Of a stretch of 64,000 nt of DNA, positions 48,859 through 57,786 are shown in pieces; positions within the stretch are counted from its first letter, which is position 1; each line of letters begins with the position of its first letter. The notes under the pieces were generated by a model that saw only the letters and a list, made by a program, of their open reading frames with translations, had not been told where the DNA came from and did not search any database. A program made the position numbers and the translations under genes. Origin of the DNA: CAWBLP01 sp963789495. GTDB lineage: Bacteria > Pseudomonadota > Alphaproteobacteria > Acetobacterales > Acetobacteraceae. The stretch lies in the NCBI GenBank assembly GCA_963789495.1, contig CAWBLP010000033.1, positions 1 to 64,000 on the forward strand. Reading direction: 5' to 3'.

Positions 48859-49953
48859 ATGACCGACAGTTCCGCCTGGGTCATGCCCCGGCCCCTCAGC
48901 CTGTCACTGCGCGGGGTGACCCTGGCCCTTGCCCTGTTCGTCGCCTCCTGTGCGGCGACGCCCAACGGTGCGCAGGCGCGCGGCATGCCCGACACGTTCG
49001 CCCCGCTGGTGAAACAGATCCTGCCGGCGGTGGTGAACATCGCGGTGACCGAAACCGTCTCCAGCAATGATGTGGCCGCCGAACTGCCGCCGGAACTGCG
49101 CGATACGCCGCTCGGCCGCGAATTTCGCCGCCGCTTCGGCAATCGCCGCGAGCAGATGATGGGCGCCGGGTCCGGCTTCATCGTCGATGCATCCGGCGTG
49201 ATCGTCACCAACAACCATGTGGTCGGGCACGCCGACAAGATCGTCGTGTCGCTGTCGGACGGACGCCAGTTGCCGGCGAAGGTGATCGGCCATGACGACC
49301 TGACCGATATCGCGGTGATCAAGGTAGAGGCCACGACGCTGCCGCACGTCACCTGGGGCGATTCGAGTCAGGTGCAGGTGGGCGACTGGATCCTGGCCGC
49401 CGGCAACCCGTTCGGCCTGGGCGGCTCGGTCACCGCCGGCATCGTCTCAGCGGAAGGACGCGACCTCGGCTCGGGTCCGTTCGACAATTTTCTGCAGCTC
49501 GATGCGCCGATCAATCCCGGCAATTCCGGCGGACCGATCTTTAACATGGCGGGCCAGGTGATTGGTGTGTCCACAGCCATCGTGTCGCCGTCCGGCGGGT
49601 CAGTCGGCATCGGCTTCGCCATCCCGTCGGAGATCGTCAGCCGCATCGTCAGCCAGTTGCGCGAACACGGCACGATCGAACGTGGCTGGCTTGGCGTTTC
49701 GGTGGAGGACGCGCAGACCGGCGTGATCGTGGCCGGGGTGGAACGCAGCGGGCCGGCCCTGCGAGCGGGCGTGCGCGCTGGTGACGTAGTGACTGCACTG
49801 AACGGCGAGCGGATCGACAGCTCGCGAGGCTTGATCCGCGCCGTGGCCGCCGTGCCGCCCGGCAGCGGTGTGCGACTGACGGTACGACGTAACGGACGGG
49901 AGCTGGACCTGCCGGTGACGGTTGGCCGGCGTCCGGCCGAGTCGTCCGGCTGA
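48859..49953 (+). CDS. HtrA/DegP-like serine protease with one PDZ domain
   Basis: 364 residues. N-terminal signal with a possible lipobox (LFVASCA, Cys31), so it is periplasmic or lipid-anchored. Trypsin-like domain: His120 in VTNNHVVGH, Asp150 in DLTDIAVIK, Ser223 in NPGNSGGP. One PDZ follows (GWLGVSVED to LDLPVTVGR). Single-PDZ S1C proteases resemble DegS or small DegP forms. It lies directly upstream of a two-component pair on the same strand with 38 bp between, suggesting a shared envelope-stress role. Confidence 0.92.
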   Translation: MTDSSAWVMPRPLSLSLRGVTLALALFVASCAATPNGAQARGMPDTFAPLVKQILPAVVNIAVTETVSSNDVAAELPPELRDTPLGREFRRRFGNRREQMMGAGSGFIVDASGVIVTNNHVVGHADKIVVSLSDGRQLPAKVIGHDDLTDIAVIKVEATTLPHVTWGDSSQVQVGDWILAAGNPFGLGGSVTAGIVSAEGRDLGSGPFDNFLQLDAPINPGNSGGPIFNMAGQVIGVSTAIVSPSGGSVGIGFAIPSEIVSRIVSQLREHGTIERGWLGVSVEDAQTGVIVAGVERSGPALRAGVRAGDVVTALNGERIDSSRGLIRAVAAVPPGSGVRLTVRRNGRELDLPVTVGRRPAESSG

Positions 49954-49991
49954 CCTGTGACACGCCAGCAAGGCAAGGCGGAGGGAGAAAC

Positions 49992-50675
49992 ATGCGTATC
50001 CTGGTTGTCGAGGACGACAAGGACGTGGCGGGATTCGTCGTGCGCGGCCTGCGGGAGGCCGGGCACGTGGTGGAGCACGCGGATAACGGTCGCGACGGCC
50101 TGTTCATGGCGGCGAGCGAGAGTTTCGACGCGGTGATCCTGGACCGCATGCTGCCAGGCGGCATCGACGGGCTGAAAATCCTGGAGACGCTGCGCGGCCA
50201 GAAGAACAGCGTGCCGGTGCTGATCCTGTCCGCCCTGGCTGAGGTGGATGAGCGGGTGAAGGGCCTGAAGGCCGGCGGCGACGACTATCTGACCAAGCCG
50301 TTCGCATTCGCCGAACTGCTGGCCCGGGTGGAGGCGCTGGCACGGCGCGGCAAGACCGAAGGCCCGGTCACCAAACTGGTGGTGGAGGACCTGGAGCTCG
50401 ACCTGTTGTCACGGCAGGTCCGCCGTGCCGGGCAGAAGATCGACCTGCAGCCGCGCGAATTCCGCCTGCTGGAATATCTGATGCGCCATGCCGGCCAGGT
50501 GGTGACCCGCACCATGCTGCTGGAAGGCGTGTGGGACTACCATTTCGATCCTCAGACCAACGTGATCGACGTCCATGTCTCGCGGCTGCGGCAGAAAGTG
50601 GACAAGCCGTTTCCGGTGCCACTGATCCAGACTGTGCGTAACGCCGGGTACATGCTGCGCGCTGAACACGCGTGA
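49992..50675 (+). CDS. OmpR/PhoB-family response regulator
   Basis: 227 residues. Receiver domain MRILVVEDDKDVAGFVV with phospho-Asp51 in AVILDRMLPG, Thr/Ser switch LILSALAEVDE, and KPF near residue 104. C-terminal winged helix: LQPREFRLLEYLMRHAGQVVTRTMLLEGVWDYHFDPQTNVIDVHVSRLRQKV. The GTG of the kinase gene overlaps its stop (GTGA), so it is the partner of that kinase. The SD sequence is ggagggag. Confidence 0.95.
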   Translation: MRILVVEDDKDVAGFVVRGLREAGHVVEHADNGRDGLFMAASESFDAVILDRMLPGGIDGLKILETLRGQKNSVPVLILSALAEVDERVKGLKAGGDDYLTKPFAFAELLARVEALARRGKTEGPVTKLVVEDLELDLLSRQVRRAGQKIDLQPREFRLLEYLMRHAGQVVTRTMLLEGVWDYHFDPQTNVIDVHVSRLRQKVDKPFPVPLIQTVRNAGYMLRAEHA

Positions 50676-52114
50676 CGGCACCGCCGACGAAGTCGGCACC
50701 GGATGAGGCTGCGTCGCCCGCGCCACCGGCACTGCGCCGCCGTTTCGCGCTGTTCCACTCGGCCGGCGTCCGCTTCGCCATCGTCTACGCGGTGCTGCTG
50801 GCGGCCAGCGCCGCCGCCCTGGCGTTGTTTCTGTGGTGGTCCACCGCCGGGCTGCTGGACCGGCAGACCGAGGCCGCGATCCGCGCCGATGCGCAAGGCC
50901 TGTCCGAGCGCTGGGACGAAGGCGGCCTGCCTGCCCTGGTGCTGACCATCGACGAACGGCTGAGCGGCAATGTCGATGACGATGCGATCTACCTGCTGAC
51001 CGATTCCACCATGAGCCGCATCGCCGGCAACCTGCAGCGCTGGCCCAACAGCGTGCAGGAGACCAGCGCCTGGTACGAACTGCCGGTGCAGCGCGCCGGC
51101 CTCGCCTCCCTGGCGCTGGTGCAGCGCTATGACCTGCCCGGCAGCTACCATCTGCTCATCGGCCGCGACGTGAAGGTGCGGGCGCAACTCCGGCGGCTGC
51201 TGACGGATGCGTTGCTCTGGGCGTTGGTGATCGTGGCCGCCATGGCGACCGCCGGTGCGCTGCTGGTGCGCAGCCTGCTGCGTCGCACGCTTGCCAACGT
51301 CTCGGCCACCGCAACGGCGATCGCCGCCGGCGACTTCGCGCAACGGGTCAAACTGACCGGCCGCGGCGATGAATTCGACCAGCTGGCCGAAGTCATCAAC
51401 GACATGCTGGATCGCATCGGGCGGCTGATGGACGGCGTGCGCCAGGTGTCGAATTCCATTGCGCACGACCTGCGCACCCCGATCACCCGCGCCCGCACCC
51501 GGCTCGAGGACGCGGCCCTGCACGCCGGGACGCAGGAGGATCTGCGGGCCGCGATCGAACGCGCGATCGCCGATCTCGACGGCATCGTCGCGGTGTTCCA
51601 GGCGCTGCTGCGGATTTCCGAGATCGAGGCTGGCTCACGGCGATCCGCCTTCGCACCGCTCGACGTCGCCCCGCTGCTCGCGGATGTGGCCGAACTCTAT
51701 GGTGCCGTGGCGGAGGAGCAGAATGTGACCGTCGCCGTGGAGGCACCCGACCACTTGCCGGCCTATGGCGACCGGGATCTGATCCAGCAGGCGATCGCCA
51801 ATCTCGTGGACAATGCGGTGAAGTTCTCGCCTGCCGGCGGCACGGTCCGGCTGCGGGCAGGCCCGCTGGGGACAGGTCTGGAGATCGCCGTCATCGATGA
51901 GGGACCCGGCATCCCGCTGAACGACCGCAAGCGCGCACCGGAGCGGTTCTTCCGCGGCGAGGCGGCACGCAGCACGCCCGGTGCCGGCCTCGGCCTGGCC
52001 CTGGTCCAGGCGGTGGCGCAGTTGCATGGTGGCATGCTGCATCTGGCGGACGCCGCCCCGGGCCTGGCGGCGACGCTGCTGTTGCCGACCACCGAGAAGC
52101 CGGCCGGTGCCTAA
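50672..52114 (+). CDS. Sensor histidine kinase, EnvZ/CpxA-like
   Basis: 480 residues from GTG. TM1 at ~35-60, a periplasmic sensor of ~120 residues, TM2 at ~182-203, and a HAMP linker (LANVSATATAIAAGDFAQRV). His265 in NSIAHDLRTPITRAR. N box NLVDNAVKFSP, G1 DEGPGIP, then GAGLGLALVQAVAQLHGG. It phosphorylates the overlapping regulator. Signal unknown; proximity to the HtrA-like protease suggests envelope state. Confidence 0.93.
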   Translation: MTAPPTKSAPDEAASPAPPALRRRFALFHSAGVRFAIVYAVLLAASAAALALFLWWSTAGLLDRQTEAAIRADAQGLSERWDEGGLPALVLTIDERLSGNVDDDAIYLLTDSTMSRIAGNLQRWPNSVQETSAWYELPVQRAGLASLALVQRYDLPGSYHLLIGRDVKVRAQLRRLLTDALLWALVIVAAMATAGALLVRSLLRRTLANVSATATAIAAGDFAQRVKLTGRGDEFDQLAEVINDMLDRIGRLMDGVRQVSNSIAHDLRTPITRARTRLEDAALHAGTQEDLRAAIERAIADLDGIVAVFQALLRISEIEAGSRRSAFAPLDVAPLLADVAELYGAVAEEQNVTVAVEAPDHLPAYGDRDLIQQAIANLVDNAVKFSPAGGTVRLRAGPLGTGLEIAVIDEGPGIPLNDRKRAPERFFRGEAARSTPGAGLGLALVQAVAQLHGGMLHLADAAPGLAATLLLPTTEKPAGA

Positions 52115-52171
52115 CGAGCTTGTCACGCCTCCACCATTGGGATGAGAGGCGGCCTGCGGCATAACGGGGCA

Positions 52172-52483
52172 ATGTCAAGTTTGCTGCGCTCCTCCAGCAT
52201 GGTGGCCCTGCTGCTCGGCCTCGCCGCCGGTGCGGTGCTGCTGGTGCCGCCCGTGGTGGGCCGGTCGGAACCCGCGCTGGTGACCACCGACACGCCGCAA
52301 TACTGCCTGCAGTTGCTCGACCGGGTCAGCGAACTGGTGCGCGTGGTGCCCTCGCCGCCGCCCGAGGTGACCAATCTGTCGACCGAGGGCCAACGGATGT
52401 GTGGCGAGGGTCAGACCAGAGGCGGGATCATGCGCCTGCGCCGCGCTCTGGTACTGCTGAAGCAGCATGGGACGGAGCCATAG
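52172..52483 (+). CDS. Small exported hypothetical protein
   Basis: 103 residues. The ATG at 52172 follows ggggc; an N-terminal hydrophobic segment (MVALLLGLAAGAVLLV) acts as a signal or anchor. The mature part has two cysteines (YCLQLLDRV and RMCGEG) that could form a disulfide, and the ordered PPPEVTNLSTEGQRMCGEGQTRGGIMRLRRA, which resembles short conserved Acetobacteraceae periplasmic proteins. 57 bp downstream of the kinase gene, same strand; possibly a member of that operon. Confidence 0.68.
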   Translation: MSSLLRSSSMVALLLGLAAGAVLLVPPVVGRSEPALVTTDTPQYCLQLLDRVSELVRVVPSPPPEVTNLSTEGQRMCGEGQTRGGIMRLRRALVLLKQHGTEP

Positions 52484-52539
52484 CCGCGCGCAGCCCCCTA
52501 AGGGGTGCTGAAAAAGGCGGCGATCTCAGGGAAGTAGCT

Positions 52540-52616
52540 TGGCGCGCCCGAAGAGACTCGAACTCCTAACCCCCAAATTCGTAGTCTGGTGCTCTATCCA
52601 ATTGAGCTACGGGCGC
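52540..52616 (-). tRNA. tRNA-Arg (anticodon ACG)
   Basis: On the minus strand: acceptor gcgcccg/cgggcgc, D arm agctcaattggatagagc, anticodon loop with ACG in a cagac...tttgg context, and T loop gttcgagtct. Discriminator G and an encoded CCA, 77 nt. Confidence 0.96.
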
Positions 52617-52767
52617 AGCCAGGGGGCGGGGTGTAGCCGAACCCCCTCCCCCCATCAAGCCCCTGTCGGAGCGATTGAGGCGGCATCCAGGCTGCGGCCG
52701 GTTCGACCGAACCAATCTTGACTTCCGGCCAGACGAACCCAGGACGCTGATCCCGGGTTATTGCGCG

Positions 52768-53835
52768 ATGCTCCGCCTGATCCTGCTGCTGTTCGTGCCG
52801 GTCTCGCTCGCCGTCGGCTATCTGCTGAACGCCGGCGCGCTCGTCGTGTTCGGCCTCGGGGCGCTCGCCGTGGCTGTGCTGGCGGACTGGGTGCGGCGCG
52901 CCACCGAGCAACTCGCGGCGCGGGTCGGCGGCGCCATTGGCGGGCTGCTCAACGTTACCTTCGGCAGCATCGCTGAACTCGTGCTGGCACTGTTCGTTCT
53001 GGCGCGCGGCCATCCGGACGTGGTGCAGGCGCAGATCACCGGCTCGATCATCGGCACCAGCCTGTTCGGCCTGGGCCTGGCCATCCTGGTCGGCGGCCTG
53101 ACCCACCCGCGGCAGACCTTCGACCGCGCCCGGATCGGGCTGCAATCCACCATGCTGTTCCTGACCGTGGTCGCACTGCTGCTGCCAGCCGTGTTCGACG
53201 CGACCGAGCGCGCCAAGGCACATGGCGATCCGACCGCCCCGGACGAACATCTTTCGATCGGTGTGGCGGTGATCCTACTGCTGCTCTACGCCGGCAACCT
53301 GATCTACACGCTGATCACGCATCGAGACATCTTCGCCCGCGACGAAGGCGGCGACCATGGTGCGACCTGGAGCCTCGGCCGCGCTCTTGCCGTTCTGGTA
53401 GGTGCCACCGTGGCGATCGCCGTCGAAGCGGAGCTGGTCGCCAATGCCCTGGAACAGACGGCCACGACGCTCGGCCTCGCCCCTGCTTTCCTTGGCGTCA
53501 TCGCACTGGCCCTGGTCGGCACGTCATCCGATCTGATCGCTTCGGTCGCCTTCGCGCGGCAGGACCGGATGGACCTGGTGTTCGCCATCTGCATCGGCTC
53601 CGCCATCCAGGTCGCGCTGGTCGTGGCGCCGCTGCTGGTGCTGCTGTCCTGGGTGTTCGGCCACCCGATGGACCTGGTATTCGGCAGCCAGCTGGACCTG
53701 TTCGCGATCGCCGGAACCGCGATCATCGTCCGCGCGATCGCGGCCGACGGTGAGACCACGTGGTTTGAAGGGCTGCTGCTGATCGGCGTCTACGGCCTGC
53801 TGGGGCTGGCGTTCTTTTTTGTGGGCCCGGAGTGA
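52768..53835 (+). CDS. Ca2+/H+ antiporter (CaCA/CAX family)
   Basis: 355 residues with about eleven spans. The two alpha repeats are present: GGLLNVTFGSIAELVLALFVL near residue 68, and VIALALVGTSSDLIASVAFARQDRMDLVFAICIGSAIQVALVVAPLLVL near residues 245-295. Each carries an acidic ion-coordinating residue (Glu in SIAEL; Asp in SSDL, where most CAX have Glu). It exports cytosolic Ca2+ in exchange for protons. The ATG at 52768 begins at a hydrophobic helix; the upstream open frame is leader. Confidence 0.88.
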   Translation: MLRLILLLFVPVSLAVGYLLNAGALVVFGLGALAVAVLADWVRRATEQLAARVGGAIGGLLNVTFGSIAELVLALFVLARGHPDVVQAQITGSIIGTSLFGLGLAILVGGLTHPRQTFDRARIGLQSTMLFLTVVALLLPAVFDATERAKAHGDPTAPDEHLSIGVAVILLLLYAGNLIYTLITHRDIFARDEGGDHGATWSLGRALAVLVGATVAIAVEAELVANALEQTATTLGLAPAFLGVIALALVGTSSDLIASVAFARQDRMDLVFAICIGSAIQVALVVAPLLVLLSWVFGHPMDLVFGSQLDLFAIAGTAIIVRAIAADGETTWFEGLLLIGVYGLLGLAFFFVGPE

Positions 53836-54235
53836 GCAAGGATCCGCGGGGCGTTACCCCAGCCGGTTGAGTTAGGCACTGACCCGCCGGACCACGTCGG
53901 GCGCAAGGGCCTGGCGCGCCCGACCGATTGCAGGGGCCTGCGGGCATTGCCGCCCGGACATTCAAAGCATGCCGACGCTACGCCGCTCCTTGATTTGAGG
54001 GCGCCGGATTGTCGGTGTGTTCCAAGCCGGTCGTGGCGGGCGGGCCTGCCCACGCCGCGACGTGCTTGGCATCGTCATCGCCTATCCAACGACGCATGAG
54101 GCGCCAATCCAGGCCATTGGGCGCTGCCCGAGCCGGCGCCCGCCCCCTTCTCAGGCCACCTGCTCACCCAGGATCGGGTCGCCTGTCGCTCGGTAACGAC
54201 ACAGGCAATTCCCGGTGCCGTGATGTCCGCGGCAC
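53836..54235. other. Convergent gap without a gene
   Basis: 400 bp between the exchanger and the leftward monooxygenase. No frame with coding character and no clear terminator. A few short GC inversions only. Confidence 0.5.
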
Positions 54236-55498
54236 TCAGTCTTGCTTCTTCGGCGCTTCTTCCAAGGGGAGCGCGCCAGGACGAAACCCGCCGCCCTGCG
54301 GCGCCTTCGCCAACTGCTGCAGCGTCACCGCCAGCGCCGCCTGTGCCTTCTCGTTGCCTGCCACCGTCGCCTTGATTGATTCGACCCGCCCGGTCATCAG
54401 TTCCTGCCGGTGCGCCGCCATGTAGTCGGCCGAAGCCTTCTGATTGCGCGTGTATCCGTTGAGTTCTGGCACCACGTAGCGCGCGAACACCTCCCAGGAG
54501 CGCAGGGTCGCCTCGCGGTTGGCCCAGTCATGCGCGAAGCCCAGCACCACGCCGAAGCCGCCCGTTACCTGCTGAAGGTTGCGGATCATGGCCACCAGCT
54601 CGTCCGGCGTGCCGATCACGGCGGAACCGACACCGCTGCCGCCACCGTTGACCTGGTGCAGCAGCGCCCATTTGTCCTCCACGCGTACTGCGCCCGGCCG
54701 GCCGAGCACGCGGACATTGTATTCGTTATGCCACCACCACAGCCCGTCCACCGCCTCCTGCTCGGCCTGCTCCTTCGTTTCGGCCAGGTGGAACGATACC
54801 AGCACCCGCCAGTCGCCGCGGTCGACGGTCTTGCCGTGCTGGCGTGCCGCCTCCTCGGCGAACGACCATTGGATCGGCAGCGCCTGCAGCCCCTCGGTGG
54901 AGGTGGACGCGATCGACAGGACGCCCACGCCGTATTTGCCGGCAAGCTGCATGCCGGAAGGGCTGATCGATGACGCCGCCGCCATCGGCAAATGCTCTTG
55001 CAGCGGCAGCAACTGCAACTGGCTGTCGTTCAGCGAGAACCAGTCGCTCTGGTAGCTGAACCGCTCGCCCTGCAGCAGGCGGATGATGACGCCAAGCGCC
55101 TCATCCTGGCGGGCTCGCAGCAGCATCTGGTCCACCCCGAAGGTGCGCGCATCGGCTGGCAGTGCGCCCGGACCGGTGCCGAAAATCACCCGTCCGCCAG
55201 TCAGATGGTCCAGCAGCACGATGCGCTGCGCGACGTTGAACGGATGGTGGTAAGGCAAGGACGTCACGCCGGTGCCGAGACGGATACGCTGCGTCCGCTC
55301 GCCGGCGGCGGCCAGGAACAGCTCGGGGGAGCCGATCATTTCCCAGCCGGAGGAATGGTGCTCGCCGCACCAGAATTCGTCGAAGCCGAGCTGATCCAGA
55401 TGGGCGACGAAATTCAGGTCGCGGCGAAGCTGCAGGGTCGGATGCTCGCCGACCGGGTGATGCGGTGCGAGGAAGGCACCGAATTTCATCCGCTTCAC
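54236..55498 (-). CDS. LLM class flavin-dependent oxidoreductase
   Basis: 420 residues, bacterial luciferase-like monooxygenase using FMNH2. The N-terminus MKFGAFLAPHHPVGEHP is followed by LDQLGFDEFWCGEHH near residue 38. RIRLGTGVTSLPYHHPFNVAQRIVLLDHLTGGR near residue 75 is the family's core. DWFSLNDSQLQL and AAASSISPSGMQLAGKYG follow. The layout resembles limonene-monooxygenase-type enzymes. The C-terminal ~80 residues are polar and variable. It stands alone in its strand context. Substrate not predictable. Confidence 0.9.
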   Translation of the reverse strand: MKRMKFGAFLAPHHPVGEHPTLQLRRDLNFVAHLDQLGFDEFWCGEHHSSGWEMIGSPELFLAAAGERTQRIRLGTGVTSLPYHHPFNVAQRIVLLDHLTGGRVIFGTGPGALPADARTFGVDQMLLRARQDEALGVIIRLLQGERFSYQSDWFSLNDSQLQLLPLQEHLPMAAASSISPSGMQLAGKYGVGVLSIASTSTEGLQALPIQWSFAEEAARQHGKTVDRGDWRVLVSFHLAETKEQAEQEAVDGLWWWHNEYNVRVLGRPGAVRVEDKWALLHQVNGGGSGVGSAVIGTPDELVAMIRNLQQVTGGFGVVLGFAHDWANREATLRSWEVFARYVVPELNGYTRNQKASADYMAAHRQELMTGRVESIKATVAGNEKAQAALAVTLQQLAKAPQGGGFRPGALPLEEAPKKQD

Positions 55499-55806
55499 CG
55501 TGGTAGCCTCCTGGCAATCGATTGCCCCGGTCTTGAAACCGCCGGCCGCGACCCGTCAAGACGCGGCGCATAGCGAGCAGGCGGTGAAGCAACGGTCAGA
55601 CGCGAGCGTATCGCCCCCTTGCCCGGTCCCCCAACTGGGTTCCCCGGGCCGTCCTGGAGGGCGTGACGTCGTTCAGGCCAGCCACCACCCGTCGACAGCA
55701 GCGACAGGCTGACCGGTGCGAGCGGATCGCGACTGCCGGCGGCACCGCCCCCGGCCGGTTGCCGGCGCAGCCCTCCGGCCAAGATCCTGAGACGCCGGCG
55801 CGGCGG
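55499..55806. other. Gap upstream of the monooxygenase gene
   Basis: 308 bp between leuB (ending leftward at 55807) and the monooxygenase start. It must contain the monooxygenase promoter. No gene is supported. Confidence 0.45.
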
Positions 55807-56925
55807 TCATCCCCCCGCGTGCAGCTTGTCCAGCTCGCGCAGGATCAACTCGCCCATGACGTTGGTGCCGACGCGCGCGGTGCCGGGCGCCATGATGTCG
55901 GCGGTGCGCAGGCCAGAGGAGAGCACGTTGTTGCAGGCGCGCTCGATCAGCGCCGCGTCCTCCTCCATGCCGAAGGAGTACCGCAGCAGCATCGCAAAGC
56001 TGAAGATCTGCGCCATCGGATTGGCGATGCCCTTGCCGGCGATATCCGGTGCGCTGCCATGGATCGGCTCATACAGCGCATGACGCTTGCCTGATTGCTG
56101 CACCGCACCAAGCGTCGCTGATGGCAGCATGCCCAGGCTACCGGTCAACATCGACGCGAGATCGGACAGCAGATCGCCGAACAGGTTGGAGGTGACGATC
56201 ACGTCGAACTGCTTCGGCGCGCGCACCAGCTGCATGGCGCAGTTGTCGGCGTACATGTGCGACAGCTCGACATCCGGGTATTCGCGTTCGCGCAGCGCGG
56301 TGACGGTCTGGCGCCAGAACAGGCCGGACTGCATCACATTCGCCTTCTCCACGCTGGTGACGCGGTTCTGGCGCTTGCGGGCGAGGTCGAAGGCGACACG
56401 GGCGACCCGCTCGATCTCGTTGGTGGTATAGGTCTCGGTGTCGTAGCCGCGCTTCTGTCCGTCCGGCAGCGTCTCCACGCCGCGCGGCTCCCCGAAATAG
56501 ATGCCGCCGGTGCTCTCCCGCACGATCATCAGGTTCAGGCCGCGGACGACATCGGGCTTCAGGGTGGAGGCATCCACCAGCGGGTCCAGCACGATGGCGG
56601 GGCGCAGATTGGCGAACAGGTCGAGCTCTTTGCGCAGCCGCAGGATGGAGATTTCCGGACGAAGATCGAAGCCGAGCCCGTCCCATTTTGGGCCCCCGAC
56701 GGAGCCGAACAGGATGGCGTCGGCGTCCCTGGCATTCTGCATCGTCTCATCGGTGATCGGCGTGCCGCGGGTGTCGATCGCGGCGCCGCCGACCAGGTCG
56801 TCCGACACGTCGAATGTGACCATGCGGCGACGGTCCATCCAGTCGATGACCCGCCGCACCTCGCGCATCACCTCGGGGCCGATGCCGTCGCCCGGCAGGA
56901 TCAGCAGCTTCTTGTTGGCGGGCAT
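55807..56925 (-). CDS. leuB: 3-isopropylmalate dehydrogenase
   Basis: 372 residues. The ATG at 56925 follows aggaaa. Motifs: LPGDGIGPEVMREV at the N-terminus, LRKELDLFANLRP near residue 95, RESTGGIYFGEPRG near residue 136, and YEPIHGSAPDIAGKGIANP (NAD site) near residue 275. It oxidatively decarboxylates 3-isopropylmalate to 2-oxoisocaproate in leucine synthesis. 122 bp after leuD on the same strand. Confidence 0.97.
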   Translation of the reverse strand: MPANKKLLILPGDGIGPEVMREVRRVIDWMDRRRMVTFDVSDDLVGGAAIDTRGTPITDETMQNARDADAILFGSVGGPKWDGLGFDLRPEISILRLRKELDLFANLRPAIVLDPLVDASTLKPDVVRGLNLMIVRESTGGIYFGEPRGVETLPDGQKRGYDTETYTTNEIERVARVAFDLARKRQNRVTSVEKANVMQSGLFWRQTVTALREREYPDVELSHMYADNCAMQLVRAPKQFDVIVTSNLFGDLLSDLASMLTGSLGMLPSATLGAVQQSGKRHALYEPIHGSAPDIAGKGIANPMAQIFSFAMLLRYSFGMEEDAALIERACNNVLSSGLRTADIMAPGTARVGTNVMGELILRELDKLHAGG

Positions 56926-57047
56926 CGGGCGTTTCCTTCTGGTCGTTCGATGGCTGAAACCAGCCACATGTCAGGCCGGAAGAACGTCCGGCCGCACCTG
57001 GTCCGTTTCAGGGGTAGGCAAATCATGGCCGGCCGAATCGCAGGTTG

Positions 57048-57671
57048 TTATGCCGGCATGGTGGAGGGAACCCAGGGCTGCTGCTGCCGCCGTGTCGTCT
57101 CATAGCTGTCGATCTTCGGCGTGTGTTGGAGCGTCTGGCCGATATCGTCCAACCCATTGAGCAGCAGATGCTTGCGGAACGGGTCGATGTCGAAGGGAAC
57201 CTCGTCGCCGTTCGGACGCACCACGACCTGGCGCGCCAGATCGACGGTCAGCCGTGCATTGCCGCCCATCTTGGCGTCCTCGATCAACTGCTCGCACATC
57301 GCGCGCGGCAGGCGGATCGGCAGGATGCCGTTCTTGAAGCTGTTGTTGAAGAAAATGTCGGCGAAGTCGGGCGCGATGATGCAGCGGATGCCGAAATCCA
57401 GCAGCGCCCAAGGAGCATGTTCGCGCGAGCTGCCGCAGCCGAAATTCTCGAACGCGATCAGGATCTCCGCCTTGCGGTAGGGTTCCTGGTTCAGCACGAA
57501 CTCCGGACGCTCCTTGCCGTCCTTGTCGTAGCGCAGCGTGTCGAACAGGTGGACGCCGAGGCCGGACCGCTTGATCGTCTTGAGGAAGCGCGCGGGGATG
57601 ACCTTGTCGGTGTCGATGTTCTGCATCGGCATCGGTGCGGCGACGGCGGTCAGCGTGGTGAACGGATCCAT
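57048..57671 (-). CDS. leuD: 3-isopropylmalate dehydratase small subunit
   Basis: 207 residues. The ATG at 57671 gives MDPFTTLTAVAAPMPMQNIDTDKVIPARFLK; substrate site ENFGCGSSREHAPWAL near residue 72. It pairs with LeuC to isomerise 2-isopropylmalate. leuC lies 1.9 kb upstream on the same strand with an opposite-strand gene between, so leuD must have its own promoter within 57672-57786 or be read through that gene. Confidence 0.96.
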   Translation of the reverse strand: MDPFTTLTAVAAPMPMQNIDTDKVIPARFLKTIKRSGLGVHLFDTLRYDKDGKERPEFVLNQEPYRKAEILIAFENFGCGSSREHAPWALLDFGIRCIIAPDFADIFFNNSFKNGILPIRLPRAMCEQLIEDAKMGGNARLTVDLARQVVVRPNGDEVPFDIDPFRKHLLLNGLDDIGQTLQHTPKIDSYETTRRQQQPWVPSTMPA

Positions 57672-57786
57672 TGATAGTATTCCCTGCCTGGGGCGATCTG
57701 GCGGTAGGCTCTTATGGCGGTCGCCGGAGTGGTTTGGCACGAAATCCCGCTACGTCAATCCTTGACCAGGAAAGCCGGGGAGTCCA

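Noticed and set aside
52539..52721. Small frame starting MARPKRLELLTP
   Set aside because: Same artefact, from the tRNA-Arg gene.
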